A stretch of 64,000 bases of DNA from Natronospirales bacterium (GCA_021816765.1 JAKAXB010000006.1:99267-163266); one strand, 5' to 3'; positions 1-11,198 are shown, counted from the stretch's first letter. Program-made: numbers and translations. Notes: generated from the sequence alone by a model not told the origin.

Positions 1-1563
1 CGCCTGCATGATCTCGCGGGTGATGCCGTCTATCTTGATGTCCATCTGCAGCGCGGTGATGCCTTCGGCGGTACCGGCCACCTTGAAATCCATGTCGCCC
101 AGGTGATCCTCGTCGCCGAGGATATCCGTGAGCACGGCGAATTTGTCGCCTTCCTTGATGAGGCCCATGGCCACGCCCGCCACTGGTGCCTTCAAGGGCA
201 CGCCGGCATCCATGAGCGACAGGCTGGTGCCGCATACGCTCGCCATGGAGCTGGAGCCGTTGGACTCGGTGATCTCCGAGACCACGCGGATCACGTAGGG
301 ATAGGTGGCCATGTCCGGCATCACCGCCTGGATACCACGCTTGGCGAGGCGGCCGTGACCGATTTCGCGTCGCTTGGGTGAACCCATCATGCCCACCTCG
401 CCCACCGAGTACGGCGGGAAGTTGTAATGCAGCATGAACGGTTCCTTGCGCTCGCCCTCGATGGCATCAATGATCTGCGCGTCCCGGCCGGTGCCCAGCG
501 TGGTGACCACCAGCGCCTGGGTTTCGCCGCGGGTGAACAGCGCCGAACCGTGGGTGCGCGGCAGCACGCCCACCTTGACGGTGATGGGGCGTACACTCCT
601 GGTATCGCGGCCGTCTATGCGCGGCTTGCCCTCGGTGATGCGGCCGCGCACGATCTTCTTCTCCAGATCCATAAACGCGTTGCCCACTTGGTGCTCGGAC
701 CATTGCGGTTTCTCGCCACCGGCGAGTTTCGCCAGCAGCGCGGCATGAATCTCCTCGATGCGATTGACGCGCGCCTGCTTCTCAGCTATCTGGTAAGCCT
801 CGCGCAATGCCTTCTCGGCTTCCGCCGCCACCGCGTCGGCTAGACCCTTGTCCTTCTCCGCCGGCTTCCAGTCCCAAGCCGGCTTGCCGGCTTCCCGGCC
901 GAATTCCCTGATGACCTGGATGGCGGCCTGCAGTTGTTCGTGGCCGAACATCACCGCACCCAGCATCACCTCTTCCGGCAGGCAATCCGCTTCGGATTCC
1001 ACCATGAGCACGGCTTTCTCGGTGCCCGCTACCACCAAATCCAGATCGGAACTGTCGAGTTGCGTCTTGGTGGGGTTCAGCAGGTACCGGCCGTTGAGGT
1101 AGCCCACGCGCGCAGCGCCGATGGGACCCATGAACGGCATGCCCGAGAGGGCCAGCGCCGCGGAGGCGCCGATGAGGGAGGGCACATCCGGGTCCACGTC
1201 GGGGTTCACGGAGATCACCGTGGCAACCACTTGGACTTCGTTGTGAAAATTTTTGGGAAACAGCGGACGGAGGGGGCGGTCAATGAGGCGGGAGGTGAGG
1301 GTTTCCTTTTCGCTGGGTCGCCCTTCCCGCTTGAAGAAGCCGCCGGGAATTTTGCCCGCGGCGTAAGTCTTCTCCTGGTAATTGACGGTGAGCGGGAAAA
1401 AATCCCTGCCCTCCGCTGCCGTCTTCGCGCCTACGGCGGTCACCAGCACCACCGTATCCGCCATGTTCACCAATACCGCACCGTCCGCCTGGCGGGCGAT
1501 TTCGCCCGTCTCCAGCGTGACGCTGTGTTCACCGTACTGAAAACTTTTCTTGAATACTGTCAC
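1..1563 (-). CDS. pnp: Polynucleotide phosphorylase, N-terminal 521 residues (cut by window edge)
   Basis: 3'-5' exoribonuclease/polymerase of the RNA degradosome, acting phosphorolytically on mRNA and sRNA. The reading frame runs off the left edge, so only about 521 of roughly 700 residues are present: the first RNase PH core, the helical linker and most of the second core. The KH and S1 RNA-binding domains lie outside. Visible family motifs include [48 protein letters not shown] and the catalytic aspartate segment [15 protein letters not shown] near the cut. The start is GTG at 1563, preceded by GAAGGGC; no ATG lies nearby and the protein then begins [13 protein letters not shown] like its homologues. 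It follows rpsO by 55 bases, the usual rpsO-pnp pair. Confidence 0.97.
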   Translation of the reverse strand, partial: MTVFKKSFQYGEHSVTLETGEIARQADGAVLVNMADTVVLVTAVGAKTAAEGRDFFPLTVNYQEKTYAAGKIPGGFFKREGRPSEKETLTSRLIDRPLRPLFPKNFHNEVQVVATVISVNPDVDPDVPSLIGASAALALSGMPFMGPIGAARVGYLNGRYLLNPTKTQLDSSDLDLVVAGTEKAVLMVESEADCLPEEVMLGAVMFGHEQLQAAIQVIREFGREAGKPAWDWKPAEKDKGLADAVAAEAEKALREAYQIAEKQARVNRIEEIHAALLAKLAGGEKPQWSEHQVGNAFMDLEKKIVRGRITEGKPRIDGRDTRSVRPITVKVGVLPRTHGSALFTRGETQALVVTTLGTGRDAQIIDAIEGERKEPFMLHYNFPPYSVGEVGMMGSPKRREIGHGRLAKRGIQAVMPDMATYPYVIRVVSEITESNGSSSMASVCGTSLSLMDAGVPLKAPVAGVAMGLIKEGDKFAVLTDILGDEDHLGDMDFKVAGTAEGITALQMDIKIDGITREIMQA

Positions 1564-1618
1564 GTTAAGCCCTTCGTGTGCTGTGTTCTGAAGATTTAAG
1601 AACCGGGATGGGGGGATA

Positions 1619-1888
1619 TCAGCGGCGCAAGCCGAGACGTTCAATCAGAGCCTCATAGCGCGCGTGGTCCGTGTTCTTGAGGTAATCCAGCAGCTTGCGG
1701 CGCTGGTTTACCATCTTGAGCAGCCCGCGACGGGAATGGTGATCCTGTGTATGTTGAGTGAAATGCCCGCCCAGACCCTCGATGCGGGCGGAAAGCAGCG
1801 CCACCTGCACTTCCGGCGAGCCGGTATCCTTGGGATCACGCCGGTAGGCGGCGATAATTTCCTGTTTCTTCTCAGCGGTAAAAACCAT
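1619..1888 (-). CDS. rpsO: 30S ribosomal protein S15
   Basis: Primary 16S rRNA-binding protein of the small-subunit platform. The 89-residue product has the family's exact usual length and the signature [24 protein letters not shown] place the start at ATG 1888 because the protein then begins MVFTAEKKQ in register with other S15 proteins. A GTG two codons upstream (1894) sits closer to a GGAG motif and cannot be excluded. It lies between truB (91 bases upstream) and pnp. In enterobacteria S15 represses its own mRNA; I did not see a convincing pseudoknot here. Confidence 0.97.
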   Translation of the reverse strand: MVFTAEKKQEIIAAYRRDPKDTGSPEVQVALLSARIEGLGGHFTQHTQDHHSRRGLLKMVNQRRKLLDYLKNTDHARYEALIERLGLRR

Positions 1889-1979
1889 ATGCACACAGCT
1901 CCAGATGTTTTTTGATCTCTAAATCAGCCGCGTATTCTAGCCGCGCAGCCGGGTCCGAACAAGTAAAAAGCCAGTAAAA

Positions 1980-2957
1980 TCAGCATCCAACGGATTTTCC
2001 GCCCGGATTGACCAAACGTCTCGGGGTCACGCGGCCGTCGTCGAGCACTTCCGCAAGGCCCAGGAAACGCCCTTCCGCATAGGTCCGGACCCAGCCAGCC
2101 GTGGGCACACCGGGCGCCATGACCGCCTGGCCCTTGAGAAAATACCAGGCGGCATCACTGCCCAGGCTCACCGCCGGCCAGTGGGCCACCGCGCTGTCCA
2201 CAGGCAGCAGCAGCCCGTCTAGTGGTGCGCTCTCGGCCGCCCGCGCGCGCAGGGCATCCAGTGGGTGCATCGGCAAACGGACCCCGTAGGGACCCACCGC
2301 CGAGCGCCGCAGGGCATGCACATGAGCCACGCTGCCAAGCGCCGCGGCAATGTCCTCCACCAGCGTGCGCACATAGGTGCCTTTGGAACAGCGCACCTTG
2401 AGTTCCAGACTGTCCTGCGTCATCGCCACGAGTTTCAATTCGTGAATGGTGACCGGTCGCGCTGCGCGCGGCACTTCGATGCCATCGCGTGCCAGGTCAT
2501 ACAGCCGCTGCCCGCGGTGCTTCAGCGCGGAATACATGGGCGGTATCTGCTGAATCCCGCCGCGGAAACCCGCGAGCGCCGTCTCGATGCGCGCGGGAGT
2601 GAGCGCGGGTACCGGCCGGGTCTCGATGACCTCGCCTTCCGCATCCGCCGTTCGGGTGCGCACGCCGAGACGGCAGGTGACCGCGTATTCCTTGTCCGCG
2701 TCCAGCAGGAACGCCGACATCTTGGTGGCCTCACCGAAACACAGCGGCAGCAACCCGCTGGCCAGGGGATCCAGGCTGCCGGTATGGCCTGCTTTGCGAG
2801 CCTGGAACAGGCGTTTGACCGCCTGCAGCGCCTGGTTGGACGTCATGCCCACAGGCTTGTCCAACAGCAGCACGCCATGCACATCACGGCGCGGAATCCT
2901 GACCTTGCCCGGTGCGGATGTCGGGGCTGTATGCTTCTCCGGAACCGGCGCTGGCAT
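1980..2957 (-). CDS. truB: tRNA pseudouridine(55) synthase TruB
   Basis: Makes pseudouridine 55 in the T-loop of elongator tRNAs. The roughly 325-residue protein shows the TruB catalytic block [17 protein letters not shown] with the nucleophilic Asp at about residue 63, then [13 protein letters not shown], the substrate loop [19 protein letters not shown] and [11 protein letters not shown]. The C-terminal part (about 250-325) is a PUA-like domain. The ATG at 2957 overlaps the rbfA stop as TGATG, and an in-frame GTG lies one codon upstream at 2960. It sits in the infB-rbfA-truB-rpsO-pnp translation operon and is probably translationally coupled to rbfA. A 10-20 residue N-terminal extension before [10 protein letters not shown] is unremarkable. 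Confidence 0.97.
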   Translation of the reverse strand: MPAPVPEKHTAPTSAPGKVRIPRRDVHGVLLLDKPVGMTSNQALQAVKRLFQARKAGHTGSLDPLASGLLPLCFGEATKMSAFLLDADKEYAVTCRLGVRTRTADAEGEVIETRPVPALTPARIETALAGFRGGIQQIPPMYSALKHRGQRLYDLARDGIEVPRAARPVTIHELKLVAMTQDSLELKVRCSKGTYVRTLVEDIAAALGSVAHVHALRRSAVGPYGVRLPMHPLDALRARAAESAPLDGLLLPVDSAVAHWPAVSLGSDAAWYFLKGQAVMAPGVPTAGWVRTYAEGRFLGLAEVLDDGRVTPRRLVNPGGKSVGC

Positions 2958-3334
2958 CACGCGGACGGGTCCCCGTCATCATGCGTGGAAGCATTAGCCT
3001 TGGCGATCAGAGCAGTGAGGTGTGCAGCCCGATCCAGGGCTTCGTCATACTGAAAATGCAGCTCGGGAACGATGCGTAGTTTCAGGATGCGGCCCAAAGC
3101 GTGACGCAGAAACCCCGTAGCATGATTCAGTGCCGCGATCACCTCCGGCTGGGGTGCCTCCACCCCCAGAACCGACACCAGAACCTTGGCATGCGACAGG
3201 TCGTGCGACACCTCCACGCGGGTGACGGTAACCCCGTGTACGCGCGGGTCTTTCACCTGCCTGCGGATCAGCTCCGACAGCTCACGCTGCAATTGCCCGG
3301 CGATGCGGCTGGAGCGCTCGTATTCACGCGGCAC
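2957..3334 (-). CDS. rbfA: 30S ribosome-binding factor RbfA
   Basis: Cold-adaptation and 30S maturation factor that binds near the 5' end of 16S rRNA late in small-subunit assembly. The 125-residue product has the single KH-like RbfA fold; recognisable parts are [32 protein letters not shown] and [13 protein letters not shown]. The start is GTG at 3334, 12 bases after the infB stop, with a TGAGG Shine-Dalgarno that uses the infB stop region. Its stop overlaps the truB start. Standard length and position. Confidence 0.96.
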   Translation of the reverse strand: MPREYERSSRIAGQLQRELSELIRRQVKDPRVHGVTVTRVEVSHDLSHAKVLVSVLGVEAPQPEVIAALNHATGFLRHALGRILKLRIVPELHFQYDEALDRAAHLTALIAKANASTHDDGDPSA

Positions 3335-3346
3335 GGGCGTTACGCC

Positions 3347-5863
3347 TCACAGGGTCCGCGCCACTTCGACACGTTCGTAACACTCGATCTGGTCGCCGGG
3401 CTGTACATCGTTATAATCCTTCACGCCGATGCCGCATTCGGTGCCCGCGCGCACTTCATTGACGTCATCCTTGAAGCGCCGCAGGGATTCGAGCGAGCCC
3501 TCAAAGATCACCACGTTATTGCGCAGCACGCGGATAGGCAGATTGCGCTTGACGTAACCGTCCACCACCAGACAGCCGGCAATGGCGCCGAGCTTCGAGG
3601 AGCGGAATACGTCGCGCACTTCGGCAAGGCCGACGATCGTCTCGCGCAGCTCCGGTTTGAGCATACCGCCGATGGCTTTCTTCACGTCATCAATGGCTTC
3701 GTAGATAATGCCGTAATAGCGCACATCCAGGCCGGACTCGCTGATCATGCGGCGTGCACCGCTGTCGGCGCGCACGTTGAAACCGATAATAACCGCTTTG
3801 GATGCCAGCGCCAGGTTGACGTCGGACTCGGTGATGCCGCCGACGCTGCTACCGATGGTCTTCACCTTCACTTCGTCCGTGGACAGGCCGGTCAGCGCGT
3901 CACGCAATGCCTCGGCGCTGCCCTGCACGTCGGATTTGATGAGCAGATTGATGCCTTTTTGTTCGTCTTCATGCAGTTGCTGGAAGACATCGTCCAGCTT
4001 GATGGCCTGTGCGCGCGCCAGTTTCACGTCACGGAACTTGCCCTGGCGATACAGCGCCACTTCGCGCGCCTTGCGCTCGTCAGGAACCACGATTGCTTCA
4101 TCGCCGGCATGGGGAGAACTGGAAAGCCCCAGCACCATCGCCGGCATGGAGGGACCGGCTTCTTCGATGCGTTTGCCGTCCTCGTCGAACATGGCACGCA
4201 CACGTCCGAACTCCTGACCCGCCAGCAATATGTCGCCGGCCTTGAGCAAGCCGCGCTGTACTAGCACGGTGGCTACCGGGCCGCGGCCCTTCTCCAGACT
4301 GGATTCCAGCACATAACCCGCCGCCGCACCGCTGGCCACGGCTTTAAGCTCCAGCACTTCCGCCTGCACCAGGATGGAATCCAGCAACGCCTCCACGCCC
4401 TGACCGGTCTTGGAGGACACCTGCACGAAGATATTCGTGCCGCCCCATTCTTCAGAAATGATTTCGTGTTGTGAAAGCCCGCTGCGCACCCGTTCCACGT
4501 CCGCTTCCGGCTTGTCGATCTTGGTGATCGCGACCACGATGGGAACTTCCGCGGCACGTGCATGCTGGATGGCTTCCAGTGTCTGTGGCATCACGCCGTC
4601 ATCCGCTGCCACCACCAGCACCACGATATCCGCCACGTTGGCGCCGCGGGCGCGCATGGCGGTAAAAGCCGCATGGCCGGGTGTATCCAGGAAAGTGATG
4701 ACACCTTTCTTGGTTTCCACGCGATATGCACCGATATGCTGGGTAATGCCGCCGGCCTCACGTGCCGCCACGCGGGTACTGCGAATGTAGTCCAGCAGCG
4801 AAGTCTTGCCGTGATCCACATGGCCTACGATGGTAACCACCGGGGGACGGGGAATTTCCTCGCCTTCGTGGGCTACCTGCATCACCTGTTCTTCCAGGTC
4901 ATTTTCCCTGAGGAACTTCGCCGTGTGGCCCATCTCGTCCACCACGATAGCGGCCGTTTCCTGGTCTATAACCTGATTGATGGTGGCCATGGCGCCCATG
5001 TTCATCATCACCTTGATCACTTCGGTGGCTTTCACCGCCATGCGCTGGGCCAGCTCACCCACGGTAATGGTCTCGGGGATGGGCACTTCGCGCACTTGTG
5101 GTGCCACCGGTTTCTCGAAACCATGCTTGGCTTCGACCTGAACGTTGACAGCTCCTCTTGTCTTGGCCGGTTTCTTCTTGCGCTTGCTGGACAATTCATG
5201 GCCAACATGCAATTCAGCACGGCCATAACGCGTATGTTTGTCGTCAATACTCGCCGCAACGCCCGGCACCGCCTTGCCGCGCGGCAGTGCGGCACGCATG
5301 CGCCGGTCTTCTTCTTCCGTCAGACGGCGCGCTTCCGCTTCCGCGCGGCGGCGTTCCGCCTCGGCACGGGCATGAGCGTCCTCTTCCTGTTTGCGGCGTG
5401 CGTCCTCTTCCTGTTTGCGGCGGCGCTCCTGTTCCTCCGCCGCCTCCTTCTGTGCGCGATCCGCCGAACGGCGTTCTTCCTCGGCGCGCTGCTGCTCCAA
5501 CTCCACCTGCAGTACAGCGTCTTCTTCGGCACGGCGTTTGGCTTCTTCTTCCATCACCGCGCTGCGTTTTACATAGGTGCGCTTCTTGCGCACCTCCACG
5601 CTCACAGTCTTGGCACGGCCCTGCATGCCGGTCAGCTTTATTTCTGAAACGGTACGACGTGTGAGGGTGATCTTGCGCGTTTCACCCGCACCCCCCTCGC
5701 CATGGCTGTGGCGCAGATGGGTGAGCAACTGCATTTTCTGGTCGTCGCTAATGGCAACATCCGGGTCGGCGATCTCAATACCGGCTTCCGCCAACTGCGT
5801 GAGCAGGCGTTCGACCGGTGTACCCACCACCTCGGCAAACTGTCTAACAGTGACTTCCGCCAT
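3347..5863 (-). CDS. infB: Translation initiation factor IF-2
   Basis: GTPase that delivers fMet-tRNA to the 30S subunit and promotes subunit joining. It has 838 residues: an IF2-N domain (about 1-55), a highly charged Glu/Arg/Ala linker (about 105-195, predicted helical), a second IF2-N-like segment (about 265-330), the G domain with P-loop GHVDHGKT at 347-354, DTPGH and TKID, then domains II, III and the C-terminal tRNA-binding domain. The linker holds a 24-bp tandem duplication (5376-5423). It lies 20 bases after nusA and 12 before rbfA in the nusA operon. Internal start sites for shorter IF-2 isoforms are known in Escherichia coli; I did not assign one. Confidence 0.98.
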   Translation of the reverse strand: MAEVTVRQFAEVVGTPVERLLTQLAEAGIEIADPDVAISDDQKMQLLTHLRHSHGEGGAGETRKITLTRRTVSEIKLTGMQGRAKTVSVEVRKKRTYVKRSAVMEEEAKRRAEEDAVLQVELEQQRAEEERRSADRAQKEAAEEQERRRKQEEDARRKQEEDAHARAEAERRRAEAEARRLTEEEDRRMRAALPRGKAVPGVAASIDDKHTRYGRAELHVGHELSSKRKKKPAKTRGAVNVQVEAKHGFEKPVAPQVREVPIPETITVGELAQRMAVKATEVIKVMMNMGAMATINQVIDQETAAIVVDEMGHTAKFLRENDLEEQVMQVAHEGEEIPRPPVVTIVGHVDHGKTSLLDYIRSTRVAAREAGGITQHIGAYRVETKKGVITFLDTPGHAAFTAMRARGANVADIVVLVVAADDGVMPQTLEAIQHARAAEVPIVVAITKIDKPEADVERVRSGLSQHEIISEEWGGTNIFVQVSSKTGQGVEALLDSILVQAEVLELKAVASGAAAGYVLESSLEKGRGPVATVLVQRGLLKAGDILLAGQEFGRVRAMFDEDGKRIEEAGPSMPAMVLGLSSSPHAGDEAIVVPDERKAREVALYRQGKFRDVKLARAQAIKLDDVFQQLHEDEQKGINLLIKSDVQGSAEALRDALTGLSTDEVKVKTIGSSVGGITESDVNLALASKAVIIGFNVRADSGARRMISESGLDVRYYGIIYEAIDDVKKAIGGMLKPELRETIVGLAEVRDVFRSSKLGAIAGCLVVDGYVKRNLPIRVLRNNVVIFEGSLESLRRFKDDVNEVRAGTECGIGVKDYNDVQPGDQIECYERVEVARTL
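5376..5423. repeat. 24-bp tandem duplication inside infB
   Basis: Two head-to-tail 24-bp units (5376-5399 and 5400-5423) differ at only the last base. On the minus strand each encodes eight residues of the type RRKQEEDA in the IF-2 linker. The duplication is in frame and only changes linker length, so it is probably a recent slippage event. Confidence 0.85.
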
Positions 5864-5883
5864 GTCAGCCTTCCTCGAATTGT

Positions 5884-7389
<1,506 letters not shown>

Positions 7390-7416
7390 GACCTTACCGT
7401 CCAATGCGTATGCAAT

Positions 7417-7851
7417 TCAGAGTTCCGGCACCAAGTGTGCCTTGCCAATCTGCGCAAGCGGCAGACGAAATAGCGTGCCATCCAATTCAATCAATACCTC
7501 GTCCCTCTCCACACCGCGCAACGTGCCGGAGAAACGACGCCGGCCGTTGAGCGGCAGCGAGAGTTCAATGCGCGCACGCTGACCGGCGAAGCGCCCGAAA
7601 TCAGCCGTTTTGCGTAGCGGCCGGTCGAGCCCGGGAGAGGACACTTCCAGCGTGTACGCACCCGGAATCGGATCCTCCACATCCAGCAAACCGCTCACTT
7701 GGCGGCTGACACGCTCGCAGTCGTCCAGGGTCACTCCTTCCGGCCGGTCTATGAACACCCGCACGATGCCGCTGTGGAATTCCAGCTCCACCACCTCATA
7801 GCCCAGGCCTTCGATAGCCGGCTCCAGTATGTTCAGCAGCGCCTCGCGCAT
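7417..7851 (-). CDS. rimP: Ribosome maturation factor RimP
   Basis: Assembly factor for the 30S subunit. The start is ATG 7851, giving a 144-residue protein beginning MREALLNILEPAIEGLGYEVVELEF, which aligns with RimP. The open frame extends further upstream, but that part would run through a terminator hairpin and is not coding. Family features are the segment VRVFIDRPEGVTLDDCERVSRQVSGLLD, the motif YTLEVSSPGLDRPL and a C-terminal SH3-like barrel. It is the first gene of the rimP-nusA-infB operon. Confidence 0.96.
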   Translation of the reverse strand: MREALLNILEPAIEGLGYEVVELEFHSGIVRVFIDRPEGVTLDDCERVSRQVSGLLDVEDPIPGAYTLEVSSPGLDRPLRKTADFGRFAGQRARIELSLPLNGRRRFSGTLRGVERDEVLIELDGTLFRLPLAQIGKAHLVPEL

Positions 7852-7871
7852 CGTCTCCGCCCGACACAAAT

Positions 7872-7894
7872 AAAAAATGGGCCCCAGGCCCATT
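7872..7894 (-). terminator. Intrinsic terminator in the rimP leader (proximal)
   Basis: Read on the minus strand there is a perfect 8-bp stem, AATGGGCC / GGCCCATT, with a three-base loop, followed directly by a run of T. It lies 21 bases before the rimP start, so transcripts from the upstream promoter must read through it to express the operon. Confidence 0.85.
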
Positions 7895-7934
7895 CCGCGT
7901 GCCCTGCGGTCCCGCGGGGCTGCCAATGACGACA

Positions 7935-7981
7935 AACCCCGGCCTGGCCGGGGTTCTCAAGACAGCGGTGCCGCACCGCTG
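7935..7981 (-). other. Two perfect hairpins in the rimP leader
   Basis: Positions 7935-7955 form a 10-bp palindrome, AACCCCGGCC with its complement and a single central base (in practice an 8-bp stem with a short loop). Positions 7963-7981 form CAGCGGTG / CACCGCTG with a three-base loop. Neither is followed by a strong U-tract. Together with the two terminators either side they make a run of four hairpins in about 140 bases. Confidence 0.75.
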
Positions 7982-7990
7982 CCGGACACT

Positions 7991-8010
7991 AAAAAGCCCC
8001 TGCGCGGGGC
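7991..8010 (-). terminator. Intrinsic terminator in the rimP leader (distal)
   Basis: On the minus strand GCCCC-GCGCA-GGGGC is followed by five T. This is a compact GC-rich Rho-independent terminator, about 80 bases after the proposed start of transcription and 140 bases before the rimP start. Confidence 0.82.
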
Positions 8011-8029
8011 CCGGTCTACAAAAACTGTA

Positions 8030-8044
8030 GGTAGCGGGGGCAGG
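8030..8044 (-). repeat. Remnant of the tRNA-fMet 3' end (15-bp repeat)
   Basis: The 15 bases GGTAGCGGGGGCAGG are identical to 11123-11137, the acceptor and T-arm end of the intact tRNA-fMet gene, in the same orientation. No tRNA can be folded here because the T-loop and the rest are absent. The two copies bracket the dksA-like/fabA/fabB block. In enterobacteria the initiator tRNA gene metY stands directly before rimP, so this may mark where the tRNA gene originally continued, or an att-type repeat. Confidence 0.6.
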
Positions 8045-8094
8045 CTGGATGCAAAATCCGACAGCCCCTGTCCGCATTCCCGTCACTGCTACAA

Positions 8095-8123
8095 AGTATA
8101 GGCATTTTCGGTACTTAGAGCAA
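8095..8123 (-). promoter_or_regulatory. Candidate sigma-70 promoter for rimP-nusA-infB
   Basis: On the minus strand a -35 TTGCTC (8118-8123) is separated by exactly 17 bases from a -10 TATACT (8095-8100). Transcription would start near 8088, giving a leader of about 237 bases that contains all four hairpins upstream of rimP. Confidence 0.55.
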
Positions 8124-8345
8124 TGAGTAACGACTGACCTGATAGGGAAAAGGGCCGGTATTCAGGGATAGACAGCAGGCCGGAGGCGGCGTGACGGCTG
8201 CGGCAAACCCGGAACCGCACTCATCGCCGGGAATTCCTCCGGCAGGATGGCCCTGGCCCATATCAGTCTGCCAACCCGGCGTTACGGCGAAAGTCAGCGA
8301 TGCAGCGGCAGCGGGGATGACACTAACCCGACACCTGTATCAAAA

Positions 8346-8359
8346 CTGACCCAGGTCAA
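8346..8359 (+). promoter_or_regulatory. FNR/CRP-family box upstream of the DksA-like gene
   Basis: The sequence CTGAC-CCAG-GTCAA is a near-perfect dyad; its reverse reads TTGAC-CTGG-GTCAG, close to the FNR/Anr/Dnr consensus TTGAT-N4-ATCAA. Its centre is about 42-46 bases from plausible starts of transcription following a weak -10 (TAGCGT or TATTGT at 8382-8392), the geometry of a class II activated promoter. The target would be the gene starting at 8442. Confidence 0.5.
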
Positions 8360-8441
8360 GGCCGACGGGCCGGCTTGCGCCTAGCGTATTGTCGGGCGGG
8401 AGAGATATCCGGCCCCTGTGACCCTTTTTGGAGGGACGCCC

Positions 8442-8843
8442 ATGAATGCAATGCCATTCGGACTCAGTGAAAATCCCGAACTGCGCAACCAGCTCGTAAC
8501 CAGACGTGAACAATTGCGAGGTGAAATCAGTGCCGCGTTGCGGGGCTCCGGCAGCGCCGATTATGCAACCCTCGCCGGACGTGTCCATGGTCTCGGGGAG
8601 GAATCGCTCTCCGACCTGCTCACGGATGTGCGGCTTGCCGGCATCGCCCGGGATGTCCAGGAAGTGCGCGATATCGAAGCCGCCCTGCAGCGCAGGCAGG
8701 CGGGCACGTATGGCGTCTGCGCCGACTGCGGCAAATTGATTTCTCTGGCGCGCCTGCGTGTCTATCCGACGGCCAAACGCTGCCGCCCCTGCCAGGAAAT
8801 CCGCGAAAAGACCCGCCAAGCCGTGCACACAGCCATAGTCTGA
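8442..8843 (+). CDS. DksA/TraR-family C4 zinc-finger protein
   Basis: A 133-residue protein of the TraR/DksA family, whose members insert into the RNA polymerase secondary channel. The start is ATG 8442 behind a strong GGAGGG six bases upstream. It has an N-terminal helical region (about 10-85, likely a short coiled coil) and a C4 zinc finger with Cys93, Cys96, Cys114 and Cys117. It lacks the D-x2-D-x-A coiled-coil tip of true DksA, so I do not assign dksA or a ppGpp role. Members of this group occur in addition to housekeeping DksA. It is transcribed opposite to the flanking operons and stands behind an FNR-type box, suggesting control by oxygen or nitrogen oxides. Confidence 0.8.
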   Translation: MNAMPFGLSENPELRNQLVTRREQLRGEISAALRGSGSADYATLAGRVHGLGEESLSDLLTDVRLAGIARDVQEVRDIEAALQRRQAGTYGVCADCGKLISLARLRVYPTAKRCRPCQEIREKTRQAVHTAIV

Positions 8844-9223
8844 CTGCCGTGCCCAGCCAGATGCGCGGCACAAACCGGGGCATATTGCGAATGTGCATGT
8901 AACGGCAGCAAGGGATTCCCCCTGCACATACCCCCACGTGAAACCCGGGCACTGGACAAGGTCCGGTCGCTTGCGGTTCAATAGGAAACGGTATGCGGCT
9001 GCACCCGGCGCATGCTTGAGGGATTACTTTGCCGGTATATTCGAGCCGCTGACCGACCAAGTGAATGGCGGTGATATTTTCTGAGCCTGATTTTCGACCC
9101 GGCCGTGCCCGCAGCGGAGTTCGCGCTGCCGGTATCTCATGCGGCATCGGCAGAACCGCACACATAATAAATGAGATTTTCCCCGCTGGTCTGACCCCGT
9201 TATCACGCTACACGAGCCCCCCG
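8844..9223 (+). other. Intergenic region before fabA
   Basis: There is no convincing gene in these 380 bases; open frames on the minus strand are shadows without ribosome-binding sites. Possible -10 boxes for fabA are TATATT (9036-9041) and TAATAA (9165-9170), but neither has a good -35 at the right distance. I saw no clear terminator after the DksA-like gene. Confidence 0.4.
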
Positions 9224-9736
9224 ATGAATCAACCCTCCTTTACCCGCGATGAACTGCTGGCCTGTGGCCGTGGTGAGTTGTTCGGCCCCGGGAACGCCCG
9301 CCTGCCGCTGCCAAACATGCTGATGTTTGACCGTATCACCTGCATCGGCACCGGCGGCGGAGCCTTCGACAAGGGGCGGGTGGAAGCGGAATTGGATATC
9401 CGTCCGGATTTGTGGTTTTTCGCCTGCCATTTTCAGGGGGATCCCGTCATGCCCGGCTGTCTCGGACTCGACGCCCTGTGGCAACTGGTAGGCTTTTTCC
9501 TTTCCTGGAAAGGGAATCCCGGCCGTGGCCGGGCTCTGGGTGTGGGAGAAGTGAAATTCTTCGGCCAGGTGCTACCGAGCGCCGGCAAGGTTCGCTACGA
9601 AATAGACATGAAACGCGTCATTGAGCGCAAGCTCGTAATGGGCATCGGTAACGGCCGTGTATTGGTGGACAACCGCGAGATTTACACCGCCAGCAGTTTG
9701 CGCGTCGGCTTGTTCACATCCACGGATACTTTTTAA
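9224..9736 (+). CDS. fabA: 3-hydroxydecanoyl-[ACP] dehydratase/isomerase FabA
   Basis: Bifunctional enzyme of unsaturated fatty-acid synthesis: it dehydrates 3-hydroxydecanoyl-ACP and isomerises trans-2- to cis-3-decenoyl-ACP. The product has 170 residues with the hot-dog fold. The active-site His69 lies in [20 protein letters not shown] and the partner is Asp83; other blocks are [27 protein letters not shown] and [11 protein letters not shown]. The ATG at 9224 matches the family N-terminus; the Shine-Dalgarno is weak. fabB follows after nine bases, forming the fabA-fabB pair that defines anaerobic-type unsaturated fatty-acid synthesis. Confidence 0.97.
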   Translation: MNQPSFTRDELLACGRGELFGPGNARLPLPNMLMFDRITCIGTGGGAFDKGRVEAELDIRPDLWFFACHFQGDPVMPGCLGLDALWQLVGFFLSWKGNPGRGRALGVGEVKFFGQVLPSAGKVRYEIDMKRVIERKLVMGIGNGRVLVDNREIYTASSLRVGLFTSTDTF

Positions 9737-9745
9737 GGCACTGTC

Positions 9746-10960
9746 ATGACACGCGTGGTAGTTACCGGACTTGGGGTCGTATCCTGTCTGGGCAACGACA
9801 AGGCGAGCGTCACCGCCTCCCTGCGTGAGGGACGCTCCGGCATCCGCCATGTGCAGGAATACGCGGATCTCGGTTTGCGCAGCCGCATAGCCGGTGCCCC
9901 TGAAATTGATCTTGAAGCGCTGGTTGATCGCAAGATCAAACGCTTCATGGGTGATGCCGCCGCTTATGCTTATGTCGCCATGCAGGATGCCATCTCCGAT
10001 GCAGGGCTCAAGGCCGAACAGGTATCCAACCCGCGCACCGGCCTCATTGCCGGCTCGGGTGGTGGTTCGGTTGCCAACCAGATAGACATGGCCGATACCC
10101 TGCGCAGCCGGGGAGTGCGCCGGGTGGGACCTTACATGGTTCCAAGAACCATGTGCTCGACCGTTTCCGCCGGCCTTGCCACGCCGTTCCGGATTCAGGG
10201 TCTCAACTATTCCATTTCCTCGGCATGCGCCACTTCGGCGCATTGTATTGGTGCTGCCATGGAACAGATCCAGTTGGGCAAACAGGATATCGTCTTTGCG
10301 GGCGGTGCCGAGGAACTGCATTGGGGCATGACCGGCATGTTTGACGCCATGGGCGCCCTGTCCTCGCGCTATAACGACACACCGGCACAAGCATCCCGAC
10401 CCTTTGACGTCGGCCGTGACGGCTTCGTCATTGCCGGCGGAGCCGGCATGGTGGTGCTGGAAAAACTGGAACACGCCGTAGAGCGTGGCGCCGGAATTTA
10501 CGCCGAGTTGGTGGGATATGGCGCCAGTTCAGACGGTTATGACATGGTGACACCTTCCGGGGAAGGCGCGATGCGCTGCATGCAAATGGCGCTCGATACC
10601 GTGACAGGATCCATTGATTACCTCAATGCCCACGGCACCTCCACACCGGCCGGCGATGCGGCTGAACTCAACGCCATCCGTGAAGTGTTCGGTGGTTCCG
10701 CCCCCCCAATTTCATCCACCAAGTCCATGTCCGGTCATTCCCTCGGCGCCGCCGGCGTACATGAGGCCATTTACTGCCTGCTGATGCTGGAAAGCGGCTT
10801 CATCGCTCCTTCGATCAATATCGAGATATTGGATACGCGGGCCGCGGGGCTGACCATTGTGCGCGAGGCACAGACGGCGGAACTTCAGCGCGTCATGTCC
10901 AACAGCTTCGGTTTTGGCGGTACCAACGCCACGCTGGTGTTCCAGCGCTACCGCGGCTGA
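9746..10960 (+). CDS. fabB: 3-oxoacyl-[ACP] synthase I FabB
   Basis: Condensing enzyme that elongates cis-3-decenoyl-ACP and other acyl-ACPs. The 404-residue thiolase-fold protein has the complete Cys-His-His triad: Cys161 in [12 protein letters not shown], His296 in [11 protein letters not shown] and His331 in [12 protein letters not shown], plus the glycine-rich end [15 protein letters not shown]. It lies nine bases after fabA and is surely co-transcribed. No clear intrinsic terminator follows, and the next feature is the convergent tRNA-fMet gene. The pair sits in a block inserted between tRNA-fMet and rimP. Confidence 0.97.
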   Translation: MTRVVVTGLGVVSCLGNDKASVTASLREGRSGIRHVQEYADLGLRSRIAGAPEIDLEALVDRKIKRFMGDAAAYAYVAMQDAISDAGLKAEQVSNPRTGLIAGSGGGSVANQIDMADTLRSRGVRRVGPYMVPRTMCSTVSAGLATPFRIQGLNYSISSACATSAHCIGAAMEQIQLGKQDIVFAGGAEELHWGMTGMFDAMGALSSRYNDTPAQASRPFDVGRDGFVIAGGAGMVVLEKLEHAVERGAGIYAELVGYGASSDGYDMVTPSGEGAMRCMQMALDTVTGSIDYLNAHGTSTPAGDAAELNAIREVFGGSAPPISSTKSMSGHSLGAAGVHEAIYCLLMLESGFIAPSINIEILDTRAAGLTIVREAQTAELQRVMSNSFGFGGTNATLVFQRYRG

Positions 10961-11121
10961 GTGTATGGACAGGAGCGCGCAGACACAGGCAGGGGGTTTG
11001 TGAGACAGGCTGCGGTTGGCATGGGGGCAATGGCTGCAAGAGATTTACAGCCAAAACTTCAATCGGATATTGCCGCTGGCGCGGGAGCCCTCCCCAATGG
11101 CTGATGGAGGACGGGAAATGA

Positions 11122-11198
11122 TGGTAGCGGGGGCAGGATTTGAACCTGCGACCTTCGGGTTATGAGCCCGACGAGCTGCCAGACTGCTCCACCCCGCA
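11122..11198 (-). tRNA. tRNA-fMet (initiator, CAU)
   Basis: A 77-base tRNA with encoded CCA. Initiator hallmarks are visible: anticodon CAT in loop CTCATAA, three consecutive G-C pairs at the bottom of the anticodon stem (CGGG / CCCG), T-arm GCAGGTTCAAATCCTGC and no Watson-Crick pair at 1-72. Here the 1-72 position is U/U rather than the C/A of Escherichia coli; either way formylation recognition by an unpaired end is preserved. It lies downstream of nuoN and has its own promoter. Confidence 0.96.

Noticed and set aside
8020..8095. A tRNA-Met gene upstream of rimP as in Escherichia coli
   Set aside because: Only the last 15 bases of the tRNA are present; there is no T-loop, anticodon arm or foldable cloverleaf.
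8340..9165. Minus-strand ORFs opposite the DksA-like gene
   Set aside because: They mirror the zinc-finger gene in another frame and lack start signals.
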